From Hymenobacter citatus (GTDB taxonomy: Bacteria > Bacteroidota > Bacteroidia > Cytophagales > Hymenobacteraceae): a stretch of 64,000 bases of DNA. This document shows positions 8,047-16,600 of this stretch, in pieces. A program made the position numbers and the translations under genes. Position 1 is the stretch's first letter, and each line of letters opens with the position of its first letter. The notes below the pieces were generated by a model, which was not told the DNA's origin, ran no database searches, and was given only the letters and a program-made list of their open reading frames with translations. The stretch covers positions 62,001-126,000 of the forward strand of contig NZ_JACSCY010000009.1 in assembly GCF_014333615.1 (NCBI RefSeq), written 5' to 3'.

Positions 8047-10287
8047 ATGCTGCATTGGGCTCCTATTGCCTTCGTGCGCCTGACGTTGGCGTTGGCGGCT
8101 GGTATTCTCACGTATCTGTATGCGGGCGCCGTATTGCCAGAGTTGCAATGGGTGTTGTTGGCGCTGATTTTCAGCTACATCGTATTTCAACTGTGGACAG
8201 CCCGTCAGCCTACCCCTGGCCCTACCGATGCGGCAGGTTTGCTGGCGTTGGTGGTGCTGTACGTGGCTGGCCTCACACTCACGCAGCACGCCACTGAGTC
8301 GCGCCGCGCCGACCACCTCTACTACTTTGAGAGTAACATTGAATTTTACCGGGCTGTGGTGGATGAACCCTCTGTGGTGCGACCCGCTACCTACGCTACC
8401 ACCGTGCGTGTGCAAGCGGTGCGGGTGGCCGGGCAGTGGCAGTCGGCTACGGGTGGCATCCGAGTATCAGTGCCGCGCACGGAGCAGGGGAGGGACGTGG
8501 TCCTGCCGCGCTACGGCGACGTGTGGCTGGTGCGCGGCGCGCCCGCACCCAGTAAAGCCCCGCTCAACCCCGGCGAGTTCGACTACCGCCGCTACCTGGC
8601 CTATCATCAGGTATACCATCAGCAGTTTGTGCACCCCGATCAATACCTGAAAACGGGCGTAGCGCCCCCCAATGCGTTGGTGGCCGTGAGCCTGCGCGCT
8701 GCCCGCGCCATCGAGGGCGTATTCAAGCAGTACGTGCACCGCAAGCGCGAGTACGCCCTGGCGGCGGCACTGGTGCTGGGCATCAAAGACGACGTAGATC
8801 AGCAAACCCAACAGGCCTACGCCAATACGGGCACCACGCACATCATGGCCGTGTCGGGGTTGCAGGTAGGGCTGCTGTTTGGGGCCGTATCGTGGGTGCT
8901 GACGCTGGTGCCGGGTAGACGCGGGCCGTTTTTTCGGCTGGTGGCGGCGCTGCTGGGCTTGGCCGTTATCTGGAGTTACGCGTTTCTGACGGGCCTTTCG
9001 GCGTCGGTGCTGCGGGCAGCCGTTATGTTCTCCTTCATCATTCTGGCGCGGGCCTTAGACCGGCAGAGTAGCATGTACAATACGCTGGCACTGGCGGCGT
9101 TTGTGCTGCTCTGCTACAATCCCTACCTGCTGGTGGATGTAGGGTTTCAGCTGTCGTTTCTGGCGGTGCTCAGCATCGTGCATTTGCAGCCGCGCATTGC
9201 GGGGTGGTTCGATCTGCGTGACTGGGCACTGAGCCACCTACGGCCCTGGCAGTCGCAGTGGCAGCAACGCGTGTGGCGCGGCGCGGGCAAACTACTTGAT
9301 GCCACCTGGCAGGCCACGGCCCTGTCGCTGGCGGCGCAGGTAGCCACGTTTCCGCTGGGGTTGTTCTATTTTCATCAGTTTCCACTCAGCTTTCTGCTTT
9401 CCAATCTGATTGCGGTGCCCGTCTCTTCGGGGGCAGTGTATGTAGGCATTGTGCTGCTGGTAGTGAAGGGGCTGACTACCTTGCTGGCACTGGCCCTACC
9501 TGCTGCCGCGCCGGTGCTGGACTGGGCTCCGCGCGCCGTAGCAGTATTGTTCGAGTGGATGATCTGGTTCTTCAACGAATACATCTTCTGGATTGGCCAT
9601 GCCCTTCCCGGCGCCCTCATCGCGGGTATCCACATCACGGCTCTGCAAGCGTGGCTGATTTTTGCGGTGATTCTAGCCTTACTCATCTTTTTTGCGGCGC
9701 GGCGGCTGGCGTGGCTGGGCATCGCGTGTGCCCTGCTAGGGGTGTTTGCTGGCAACCGCGTGTGGGCGGCCTACCAACTCGCCCCCGACGAGCATCTAAT
9801 TATCTACAGCATCCCGCGCCGCTCGGCGGTGGGCTTCTGGCAAGGTGCGTCGGCCACCATCATTACCCCCGATTCCCTACCCCTCACCGAAACCGAGCGA
9901 ACCTACCGCATTGTGCCCGGCATCATTCAGCGCGAGGCCCGGCAAGTAGCCTACTACCCCGGCTGGCGCGGGGCGCCGATACCGGCCACAAAGGCCGACA
10001 ACAGTTTGGTGCTTAGCGTGTGGCGGGGCGTGCGCTTGGCTTTTGTATCGGGAAAGCCAAGCAGCGCTACCCAGCCGCAGCCGGTAGATGTGGTGGTATT
10101 GCGCCGCAATGCCCGCGTGTCGCCCGAGGTGCTGGCTGCTGTGTTTGGCCGGCAGGCGCGGGTGGTGTTCGATTCGTCGTGCCGGTCGTGGTATGTGGCG
10201 CGGCAAGACTCCGTGCTGCGGGCCGCCGGTTTTCGGGTGCACGATGTCACGGTGCAAGGCGCCTATACGGTTCAGCTTCCTCGATAA
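8047..10287 (+). CDS. comEC: ComEC/Rec2-family DNA-uptake channel
   Basis: 746 residues. The order is DUF4131-like N-terminal membrane segments (1-70), a soluble OB-like region (about 80-200), then the Competence domain with many helices (about 220-570). The signature GTTHIMAVSGLQVGLLFGA lies near residue 260. ComEC forms the inner-membrane channel that brings single-stranded DNA into the cell. The C-terminal part (about 590-746) occupies the place of the metallo-beta-lactamase domain, but I see no HxHxDH zinc motif, so nuclease activity is doubtful. No other competence gene is near. Confidence 0.88.
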   Translation: MLHWAPIAFVRLTLALAAGILTYLYAGAVLPELQWVLLALIFSYIVFQLWTARQPTPGPTDAAGLLALVVLYVAGLTLTQHATESRRADHLYYFESNIEFYRAVVDEPSVVRPATYATTVRVQAVRVAGQWQSATGGIRVSVPRTEQGRDVVLPRYGDVWLVRGAPAPSKAPLNPGEFDYRRYLAYHQVYHQQFVHPDQYLKTGVAPPNALVAVSLRAARAIEGVFKQYVHRKREYALAAALVLGIKDDVDQQTQQAYANTGTTHIMAVSGLQVGLLFGAVSWVLTLVPGRRGPFFRLVAALLGLAVIWSYAFLTGLSASVLRAAVMFSFIILARALDRQSSMYNTLALAAFVLLCYNPYLLVDVGFQLSFLAVLSIVHLQPRIAGWFDLRDWALSHLRPWQSQWQQRVWRGAGKLLDATWQATALSLAAQVATFPLGLFYFHQFPLSFLLSNLIAVPVSSGAVYVGIVLLVVKGLTTLLALALPAAAPVLDWAPRAVAVLFEWMIWFFNEYIFWIGHALPGALIAGIHITALQAWLIFAVILALLIFFAARRLAWLGIACALLGVFAGNRVWAAYQLAPDEHLIIYSIPRRSAVGFWQGASATIITPDSLPLTETERTYRIVPGIIQREARQVAYYPGWRGAPIPATKADNSLVLSVWRGVRLAFVSGKPSSATQPQPVDVVVLRRNARVSPEVLAAVFGRQARVVFDSSCRSWYVARQDSVLRAAGFRVHDVTVQGAYTVQLPR

Positions 10288-10340
10288 AGAAGGTAAACCC
10301 GCTGCCGCGCAACCCAGTTCATCTGACTTGCGCTATATAG

Positions 10341-10371
10341 TTTCACGGTTGCCTTCTTTTCGTTACGTTTG
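10341..10371 (+). promoter_or_regulatory. Promoter for the crotonase gene
   Basis: TACGTTTG at 10364-10371 matches the TAnnTTTG -7 consensus. TTTC at 10341-10344, 19 bases before it, is one base off the TTTG -33 element. The start codon is at 10459. Confidence 0.55.
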
Positions 10372-10458
10372 GTTTTACTGCCCTGTGTATTTCGGAGCAG
10401 TCGAGCCTGTTACGCGTCAGGTGGACGGCCGCTCTTTCACTGCTTAGCCCCGCCGACC

Positions 10459-11271
10459 ATGGATACGATACTTACCAAGGAGCTGGAAGCCCTGCGCTAT
10501 ATTCGATATGAGTGCCGCGATGCCATTGGCTACATTACCCTAAACCGTCCCGAAAAGCGCAACGCCCTCAGTGCTGAGATGGTAACTGAGCTGAAGCTGG
10601 CTTTTGACACCGCCGAAGAAGACGAGAACTGCAAAGTGATTGTGCTGCGGGCCGCAGGCAACGTGTTCTGCGCCGGCGCCGACCTAGCTTACATTCAGGA
10701 GTTGCAAGGCTTTGGCTACACCGATAATCTGGCCGACAGCACCCACCTCATGCAGCTGTTTCACCAGATCTATACGCTCAATAAGGTTGTCATTGCCCAA
10801 GTGCAGGGCCACGCGCTGGCCGGTGGCTGTGGCTTGGTAACCGTCTGCGACTTCGCTTTTGCCGTGCCCGAGGCCAAGTTTGGTTACACCGAAGTGAAAA
10901 TAGGTTTTCTGCCGGCCATTGTAAGCGTTTTCCTGCTACGCAAGGTAGGCGAGAGCCGCGCCAAGCAACTGCTGCTGACCGGTGATGTTATTTCCGCCAC
11001 ACGGGCACAGGAGTTCGGCCTAATCAACTTTCTAACCTCGGCAGCGGAACTAGACGAGCAGGTGCAGCAGTTTGCCCGTCGCCTGTGCGTCGAAAACTCA
11101 GCGCAAAGCATGGAAGCAACCAAAGAAATGCTGGCCCGCCTCCCCGAAATGCCGTTAGAAGACAGCCTGCGCTACGTGGCACAGCTCAACGCCGAAGCCC
11201 GCAGTTCCCTGGATTGCCGCCGGGGCATTGCTGCTTTTTTAAATCGAGAGAAAATAAATTGGGGAAATTAA
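10459..11271 (+). CDS. Enoyl-CoA hydratase/isomerase-family protein
   Basis: 270 residues from the ATG at 10459; upstream in-frame codons are outside the fold. The crotonase motifs are clear: ITLNRPEKRNALSAEM, FCAGADLAYIQ (oxyanion hole), QGHALAGGCGLVTVCDFAFA and FGYTEVKIGFLPAIVS. The last resembles methylglutaconyl-CoA hydratases of leucine breakdown. The residue equal to the first catalytic glutamate of rat hydratase (GGGCE) is glycine here (GGCGL), while the second glutamate (YTE) is kept, so the reaction may be altered. It has its own promoter and no pathway neighbours, so the substrate stays open. Confidence 0.85.
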   Translation: MDTILTKELEALRYIRYECRDAIGYITLNRPEKRNALSAEMVTELKLAFDTAEEDENCKVIVLRAAGNVFCAGADLAYIQELQGFGYTDNLADSTHLMQLFHQIYTLNKVVIAQVQGHALAGGCGLVTVCDFAFAVPEAKFGYTEVKIGFLPAIVSVFLLRKVGESRAKQLLLTGDVISATRAQEFGLINFLTSAAELDEQVQQFARRLCVENSAQSMEATKEMLARLPEMPLEDSLRYVAQLNAEARSSLDCRRGIAAFLNREKINWGN

Positions 11272-11404
11272 GTAGCTATTATTGTCTTTTTGGAAAGCAA
11301 AATAATGCGCAACGTGCTGTGTAAACAACCACGTTATAGGAGCCTTTTTAACCTGCGCGAACAGAACGCCGAAAACAAACCCTCACAAAGTAAGTTACCA
11401 CCCT

Positions 11405-11884
11405 ATGACAACGCTGGCAGCCGTGGCCGTAACGACGGCTACTTTTCTGGGAATGGAGTTTTGGGCGTGGTTCATGCACAAATTTGTGCAGCACGGTCCC
11501 TTATGGTTTTTGCATCGCTCGCACCATGTGCGGCCTAGTCCACGCCCTTTCGAGCACAACGACCTATTCTTTCTGTTGTACGGTGGTCTGTCGGCTGCGC
11601 TCATTATCACCGGCGACAACGGCCAACGGTGGTGGTTTTGGGTAGGCGTGGGCATTGCAGCCTACGGCACCGTGTATTTTTTCGTGCACGATGTACTGAT
11701 TCATGGCCGATTACGGTTCTGGCGCAAATCACAAAATACTTACCTGCGGGCACTGAACATGGCCCACAAAATGCACCACAAAACCACCGGCCGCGACGGC
11801 TCCGTGGAATTTGGTTTGCTGTGGGTGTCGCCAAAATATTTAGAGATGGCGCGACAGCGGAAGAAGATAATTAATAATGACTAA
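11405..11884 (+). CDS. crtZ: Beta-carotene hydroxylase
   Basis: 159 residues with four membrane-type segments. All four histidine clusters of the fatty-acid-hydroxylase superfamily are present: HKFVQH (25-30), HRSHH (37-41), HDVLIH (95-100) and HKMHH (121-125). These hold the diiron centre that hydroxylates C3 of beta-ionone rings, turning beta-carotene into zeaxanthin. FxMEFWAWFMHKFVQHGPLW and VEFGLLWVSPKY are typical of CrtZ. It opens the carotenoid region; crtI, crtB and crtW follow within 9 kb. Confidence 0.92.
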   Translation: MTTLAAVAVTTATFLGMEFWAWFMHKFVQHGPLWFLHRSHHVRPSPRPFEHNDLFFLLYGGLSAALIITGDNGQRWWFWVGVGIAAYGTVYFFVHDVLIHGRLRFWRKSQNTYLRALNMAHKMHHKTTGRDGSVEFGLLWVSPKYLEMARQRKKIINND

Positions 11885-11996
11885 GTATTAATTAAAACTT
11901 TCAGCGGGGTGTTGAGTTAATAGGTGACAATCATATAAAAAGGGAATAGAGAAAAATTAATAATTATTCATTTGTAATTATTAATTAAAAACAGCC

Positions 11997-12911
11997 GTGG
12001 GAAAGTTTTCAATAAGCGACCTGGAGAATCTCTCCGGAATAAAAGCACACACCATTCGGATGTGGGAGCAGCGCTACGGTATCCTGCGGCCGGTGCGTAC
12101 CTCCACCAATATCCGTACGTACTGCGAGAGCGACTTGCGCCGCCTGCTGAACGTGGCAACGCTGTGCAACCGCGGGCACCGTATTTCGCGCGTGGCCCAA
12201 CTCTCGGAGCAGGAACTGTGTCAGGCCGTGATGCAGTGCGGCGAAGAGGGTCAGGATTATGTGCCGCAGGTAAATGCCTTGCTAGCCGCTGCCGTGGCCA
12301 TGGACGAGCCCCAGTTGCAACTGCAAATAGCCGCTGCTCTCGACCAATTGGGTTTCGAAGAAGCCATGCTGCACATTCTGTATCCTTTCCTACGCAGGGT
12401 AGGGATTATGTGGCAGGTAGGGACCATTAATCCGGCGCAGGAGCACCTGGTATCCAACCTGATACGGCAGAAGATGGTGGCCGCTATTGATGCTCTACCC
12501 TACGTGCCTCCAACAGAAGCCCGGCGCTGGGTGTTGTTTTTGCCGCAGGGCGAGCTGCACGAGTTGGGCTTGCTATTTATGAGCTACGCGTTGCGGGCGC
12601 GGCAGCACCACGTGTTGTACCTGGGCCAAAGCCTACCCGTGAAAGAACTGGCAGCAGTATGCGAGGCCTACCAGCCCTACGCCTTGTGCACGGTGCTTAC
12701 GTCGGTGCCGGAGCGCGACCAGGTGCAAAACTTTGTGGAGGAGCTGGCTCGTACTAATCCGCACACGCCCTTGTTTTTGTATGGCCCACTGGTGCAGCGC
12801 GAATGCCTGCAACTACCTGCCACTGCGGTACAGCTGCGCTTGATGACCGATTTTCTGGCATTAGCTAACTCTTTGAGCCTACACCCGGAGCCTACAGAAG
12901 TCCTGAGCTAA
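11997..12911 (+). CDS. CarH/LitR-like MerR regulator with B12-binding domain
   Basis: 304 residues from a GTG at 11997. Residues 3-70 form a MerR winged helix (ISDLENLSGIKAHTIRMWEQ). A helical bundle (about 88-168) carries W139-x9-E149-H150, the signature of the adenosyl-capping helix in CarH. A cobalamin domain follows with E186-L-H188-x-x-G191 and LG at 209-210, which would place His188 on cobalt. Known CarH proteins bind adenosylcobalamin, repress carotenoid genes in the dark and fall apart in light. Its place between crtZ and crtI fits this. Light response here is inferred. Confidence 0.9.
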   Translation: MGKFSISDLENLSGIKAHTIRMWEQRYGILRPVRTSTNIRTYCESDLRRLLNVATLCNRGHRISRVAQLSEQELCQAVMQCGEEGQDYVPQVNALLAAAVAMDEPQLQLQIAAALDQLGFEEAMLHILYPFLRRVGIMWQVGTINPAQEHLVSNLIRQKMVAAIDALPYVPPTEARRWVLFLPQGELHELGLLFMSYALRARQHHVLYLGQSLPVKELAAVCEAYQPYALCTVLTSVPERDQVQNFVEELARTNPHTPLFLYGPLVQRECLQLPATAVQLRLMTDFLALANSLSLHPEPTEVLS

Positions 12912-12986
12912 GTGGAACGACTGTGCGTGCTACGCAGAAGTCATAATTTTTTAATACATCGTTTTTCGTCCTTCTGGCTGCGTACA

Positions 12987-13016
12987 GGCCCTTTTTCTGG
13001 CAACAGGAAAAGGGCC
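12987..13016 (+). terminator. Terminator-like hairpin after the CarH-like gene
   Basis: GGCCCTTTTTCTG pairs with CAGGAAAAGGGCC (one wobble pair) around a short loop, followed by ATTGCTTTTT. Confidence 0.65.
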
Positions 13017-13122
13017 ATTGCTTTTTAGAAGTTCAGATGATGATCTGAATATCAACAGTTTCGTACGCTTAGAATGCCGTTGGGTACGTTGTTTGGAAAT
13101 AATCAAAATTATTTTTTATCAA

Positions 13123-13156
13123 TTGTGCACAACTTTTAATTTCTCCCGTATCTTTG
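13123..13156 (+). promoter_or_regulatory. Promoter of the ECF sigma gene
   Basis: TATCTTTG at 13149-13156 matches TAnnTTTG exactly. TTG at 13123-13125, 23 bases upstream, may be the -33 element. The start codon is 32 bases downstream and the region is AT-rich. This is a primary-sigma promoter, so the gene is not purely self-driven. Confidence 0.6.
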
Positions 13157-13187
13157 TTTAACTTTTTGCCACGAAAAGCTAAACAGT

Positions 13188-13703
13188 ATGACCTCTTTGG
13201 AATTCACCAACCAAGTACAGAAGATTTCTTACTCTCTAAAGCCCGTGGCGATGAACCTGACCCGCGACGCTGACGATGCGAAAGATCTTGTACAAGAAAC
13301 TTTGCTGAAAGCGCTGCTGAACAAGGACAAGTTCAAGGCGGGCACCAACCTGAAGGCATGGTTGTACACCATCATGCGCAACACCTTCATTAACAACTAC
13401 AACAAGATTACCAAGCGCAATAGCAATATTGACAGCACGGAGTATTTTCAGTATTTCAACACCGACGAAAACTACATTACGCACAACGGCGCCAGCTCGG
13501 ATTTCGTAGTAACGGATATCAATGAGGCCATCGGCAACCTCCCTGCCGATTACCGCACCCCGTTTATGATGTATTACATCGGCTACAAGTATTTGGAAAT
13601 AGCCGAGAAGCTTCAGATTCCCATTGGCACGGTTAAAAACCGAATTCACATTGCCCGGAAGGAACTGAAGGACGCATTAAAGGTATACGCTCCCGGCGTG
13701 TAG
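13188..13703 (+). CDS. ECF-type RNA polymerase sigma factor
   Basis: 171 residues. Region 2 (about 20-85) has DADDAKDLVQETLLKAL and FKAGTNLKAWLYTIMRNTFIN, which contact the -10 element. Region 4 (about 120-168) has LPADYRTPFMMYYIGYKYLEIA and IPIGTVKNRIHIARKELK, a helix-turn-helix for the -35 element. The length is normal. No anti-sigma gene lies next to it, although many ECF factors have one. It sits directly upstream of crtI and after the CarH-like gene, so a role in pigment or light response is likely, as with CarQ of Myxococcus, but this is inference. Confidence 0.92.
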   Translation: MTSLEFTNQVQKISYSLKPVAMNLTRDADDAKDLVQETLLKALLNKDKFKAGTNLKAWLYTIMRNTFINNYNKITKRNSNIDSTEYFQYFNTDENYITHNGASSDFVVTDINEAIGNLPADYRTPFMMYYIGYKYLEIAEKLQIPIGTVKNRIHIARKELKDALKVYAPGV

Positions 13704-13740
13704 GGAATAGGGAGAGAGTACAACTGCCCCGGGCGTATAG

Positions 13741-13792
13741 CGGGTCGCAAACAGTGTTGACGCAAGTCACGTTGTTCGCGGCCCGTTTTTTT
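13741..13792 (+). terminator. Intrinsic terminator after the sigma gene
   Basis: CGGGTCGC (13741-13748) pairs with GCGGCCCG (13778-13785, one wobble) and runs into seven T. Confidence 0.75.
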
Positions 13793-14079
13793 ATCGCAGA
13801 TGTTGCAGATTGGCTGGATTTCGCGGATGCAGGCGCGCACTGTTAACGGTGATAGAACCTCCGCTCTATAGCTTAGGACTTTTGCTTTGCGAGCGTATGG
13901 GGTAGGAAAGGGGTAGCCTGTTTGTGCCGAAGTTGGCAGAGTAGGCCGTATGTTTGTTGCAAGCTGAACAGGGTAGGGCGGAACGAGTTGGCCGAGCTTC
14001 CGTATCGGAGTAGCGACACGGAGTGGCACGACGCACATCTGCATCTGCGAAATCCTGTCAATCTGCAACATCTGCGATA
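13792..14079. repeat. Inverted arms flanking the crtI promoter region
   Basis: A 41-base left arm (13792-13832) matches the reverse complement of the right arm (14039-14079) with three differences. The right arm stops at the base before the crtI start codon. The 206-base interior holds the crtI -7 element. In the transcript only the right arm would be present if crtI starts at that promoter; both arms would be present in read-through RNA from the sigma gene. Confidence 0.75.
13921..13956 (+). promoter_or_regulatory. Putative crtI promoter
   Basis: TATGTTTG at 13949-13956 matches TAnnTTTG. TTTG at 13921-13924 could be the -33 element with a rather long spacing of 24. The start codon is 124 bases further on. 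Confidence 0.5.
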
Positions 14080-15549
14080 ATGAATGTACTTGTAATTGGG
14101 GCCGGCTTTGCCGGGTTGGCAGCCGCTACCTCCCTGGCGCAACAGGGCTACCGCGTCACGGTGCTGGAAAAAAACGAAAGCCCGGGCGGACGTGCCCGCC
14201 AGTTCCGGTCTGCCGGCTTCACCTTCGATATGGGCCCGAGCTGGTACTGGATGCCCGATGTATTTGAGCAATACTTCGGCCGTTTCGGCAAGAAGGTAGC
14301 CGACTACTATGAGTTGGTGCGGTTGGACCCGTCCTACCAGGTGGTGTTTCGCGGAGGCGAGGCCGTGGATATTCCGGCGGCCATGCAGGAGCTGCGGGCG
14401 TTATTTGAGCGTTTTGAGCCAGGCAGCGGCGCGCGGCTGGACGAGTTTCTGCGCCAGGCTGCCTATAAATACGAGGTAGGGATGCACAAATTTGTGCACA
14501 TGCCCGGTCGCTCGGTGCTGGAGTTTGCCAAGCCGCACCTGCTGGTAGACGCCCTGCGCCTCGATTTGCTGCAAAGCATGCACAAGCACGTGCGCAAGTT
14601 TTTCAAAGACCCGCGCCTGCTGGAGCTGGTGGAGTTTCCGGTACTGTTTCTGGGGGCTACCCCGCAAAACACGCCCGCGCTCTACTCCCTCATGAACTAC
14701 GCCGACCTCGCGCTGGGCACGTGGTACCCCATGGGCGGCATGCACAAGATCGTGGAAGGCATGGTGCAGCTGGCTCAGGAGTTGGGTGTGCAGTTTGAGT
14801 ACAGCCAGGCCGTAGAAGAAATTGTGGTGGAAAACGGCCGTACCACGGGCGTGCGCACCGCCACCGGCTTTCAGCCCGCCGACGTGGTAGTAGCCGGCGC
14901 CGACTACCACCACGCCGAGCAGCACCTGCTGGCCTTCGACCACCGAAACTACACCGAGCGGTACTGGAATAAGCGCACCCTGGCGCCCTCGTCGCTGCTG
15001 TTTTACATCGGCGTCAACAAGCGCCTCGACAACCTGCGTCACCACAACCTGTTCTTTGATGAGGACTTTGGGCGGCACGCGCACGAGATTTATGAGCAGC
15101 CCCAGTGGCCTACCCGGCCGTTGTTCTACGCCTCGGCCCCGTCCCAAACCGACCCCAGCGTGGCGCCCGAAGGCTGCGAAAACCTGTTCCTGCTGATTCC
15201 CGTGGCGCCCAATCTGGATGACACCGAGGAGACCCGCGAGCGGTACTACCACCTCATCATGGAGCGCCTGGAAAAGCACTGCGGCCAGAGTATCCGCGAT
15301 GCGGTGGTGTTCCGGCGCAGCTACGCCCACCGCGACTTCATCCAGGACTACAACAGCTACAAGGGCAACGCCTACGGCCTGGCCAACACCCTAAGCCAAA
15401 CGGCCATCCTGAAGCCTGCGTTGAAAAGTAATAAAGTTGATAATCTTTACTTTACCGGCCAGCTTACGGTGCCCGGTCCCGGCGTACCGCCTTCGCTCAT
15501 CTCAGGGCAGGTAGTAGCCAAGGAGATTGAAAAGGATTTCGGAGGGTAG
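14080..15549 (+). CDS. crtI: Phytoene desaturase family protein
   Basis: 489 residues from the ATG at 14080. An N-terminal FAD-binding Rossmann motif (VLVIGAGFAGLAAATSLAQQ, 3-22), then EKNESPGGRARQF and FDMGPSWYWMPDVF are diagnostic of CrtI-type desaturases. The C-terminal NLYFTGQLTVPGPGVPPSLI is the family's second FAD signature. The enzyme introduces double bonds into phytoene to give lycopene, using FAD at the membrane. Close relatives (CrtN, CrtD) cannot be fully excluded, but the pairing with crtB supports CrtI. An inverted-repeat element separates it from crtB. Confidence 0.92.
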   Translation: MNVLVIGAGFAGLAAATSLAQQGYRVTVLEKNESPGGRARQFRSAGFTFDMGPSWYWMPDVFEQYFGRFGKKVADYYELVRLDPSYQVVFRGGEAVDIPAAMQELRALFERFEPGSGARLDEFLRQAAYKYEVGMHKFVHMPGRSVLEFAKPHLLVDALRLDLLQSMHKHVRKFFKDPRLLELVEFPVLFLGATPQNTPALYSLMNYADLALGTWYPMGGMHKIVEGMVQLAQELGVQFEYSQAVEEIVVENGRTTGVRTATGFQPADVVVAGADYHHAEQHLLAFDHRNYTERYWNKRTLAPSSLLFYIGVNKRLDNLRHHNLFFDEDFGRHAHEIYEQPQWPTRPLFYASAPSQTDPSVAPEGCENLFLLIPVAPNLDDTEETRERYYHLIMERLEKHCGQSIRDAVVFRRSYAHRDFIQDYNSYKGNAYGLANTLSQTAILKPALKSNKVDNLYFTGQLTVPGPGVPPSLISGQVVAKEIEKDFGG

Positions 15550-15559
15550 GTGCGTTGCA

Positions 15560-15697
15560 CGTCGTTCCGAGCTTGCCGAGGAATCTCGCGTGCTGACGAA
15601 AGACCGTCATGCTGAGCTTGTCGAAGCATCTCGCGTGCTGACGAAAAACACTATCTGCCATCAGCACGCGAGATGCTTCGACAAGCTCAGCATGACG
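15560..15697. repeat. CATGCTGAGC inverted repeat with an extra half-arm
   Basis: Perfect 37-bp arms (15605-15641 and 15661-15697) around a 19-base loop. A diverged direct copy of the left arm lies at 15560-15598. The same family recurs at 31068-31168. It fills the gap between crtI and crtB. Confidence 0.9.
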
Positions 15698-15739
15698 CTC
15701 CAATTCATAGTTTCTAATTCATAATTTCTAATTAAAAAA

Positions 15740-16582
15740 GTGGACCACGTTGCCCTTTTCGACCAAACCACGCTGGCGTGTAGTAAGCTGATTACCACGC
15801 GCTACAGCACCTCGTTCACGCTGGGCATCCGGACGCTCGACAAGCGTTTCCATTTGCCCGTGTACGCCGTGTATGGGTTTGTGCGCTGGGCCGATGAAAT
15901 CGTGGACACGTTTCATAGCCACGACAAAGCCGCACTGTTCGAGGACTTTAAGCGCCAGACCGACGAGGCTCTGCGCGAGCGGCTGAGCCTGAACCCGGTG
16001 CTGCACGCGTTCCAACTCATGGTGCACCGCTACGGCATCGACCAGGAGTTTATCGACGCGTTTCTGCGCAGTATGGAGATGGACCTGGAAGACCAGAGCT
16101 ACAACCAGTCGCTGTACCAGGAGTACATCTACGGCTCGGCGGAGGTGGTAGGGCTGATGTGCCTACGCATTTTCTGCGAGGGCGATAAAGCGCTATTTGA
16201 GCGCCTGCGCGAGCCAGCGCGGCGGTTGGGCTCGGCGTTTCAGAAGGTGAATTTCCTGCGCGATATCCGCTCCGACTACGAGGACCGGGGCCGCGTGTAC
16301 TTCCCCGGCGTGCAGTACGAGCGGTTCGACGACCAGGTGAAGCGCGAGATTGAAGCAGATATCCTAGCCGATTTTGAGGCCGGCTACGCCGGCATCGTGC
16401 AGCTACCGCGTGCGGCGCGGCTGGGCGTGTATCTCGCCTACGTGTATTATTTGAAGCTATTTTATAAAATTCGGAAGCTGTCGGCTGCTCATATTTTGGG
16501 TGAGCGAGTGCGCGTGCCCAACAACACCAAAATGCTTTTGCTGCTAGGTTCGTACTTTCGCTACCGCCTCCGGGCTATCTAG
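15740..16582 (+). CDS. crtB: Phytoene synthase
   Basis: 280 residues from a GTG at 15740. The two aspartate-rich motifs of trans-isoprenyl synthases are present: D52-EIV-D56 (RWADEIVDTF) and D175-IRS-D179 (NFLRDIRSDYEDRGRVYFP). They bind Mg2+ and the diphosphates of two geranylgeranyl diphosphate molecules, which are joined to phytoene. TRYSTSFTLGIRTL and EYIYGSAEVVGLMCLRIF are also typical. Squalene synthase is the alternative, but the crtI neighbour favours phytoene. The next gene starts 18 bases on, so they are co-transcribed. Confidence 0.93.
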   Translation: MDHVALFDQTTLACSKLITTRYSTSFTLGIRTLDKRFHLPVYAVYGFVRWADEIVDTFHSHDKAALFEDFKRQTDEALRERLSLNPVLHAFQLMVHRYGIDQEFIDAFLRSMEMDLEDQSYNQSLYQEYIYGSAEVVGLMCLRIFCEGDKALFERLREPARRLGSAFQKVNFLRDIRSDYEDRGRVYFPGVQYERFDDQVKREIEADILADFEAGYAGIVQLPRAARLGVYLAYVYYLKLFYKIRKLSAAHILGERVRVPNNTKMLLLLGSYFRYRLRAI

Positions 16583-16600
16583 CCACCAACCCTGCACCGC

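Noticed and set aside
14401..15330. 309-codon antisense frame within crtI
   Set aside because: No domain, Val/Gly/His-rich product, and the sense strand carries both FAD motifs of CrtI.
15560..15697. Possible insertion sequence end or MITE with a transposase
   Set aside because: No transposase gene or target-site duplication could be seen; only paired arms remain. It is reported as an inverted repeat instead.
15740..16582. Squalene synthase as the identity of crtB
   Set aside because: The Asp motifs are shared, but the direct crtI neighbour and the pigment genes around favour phytoene synthase.
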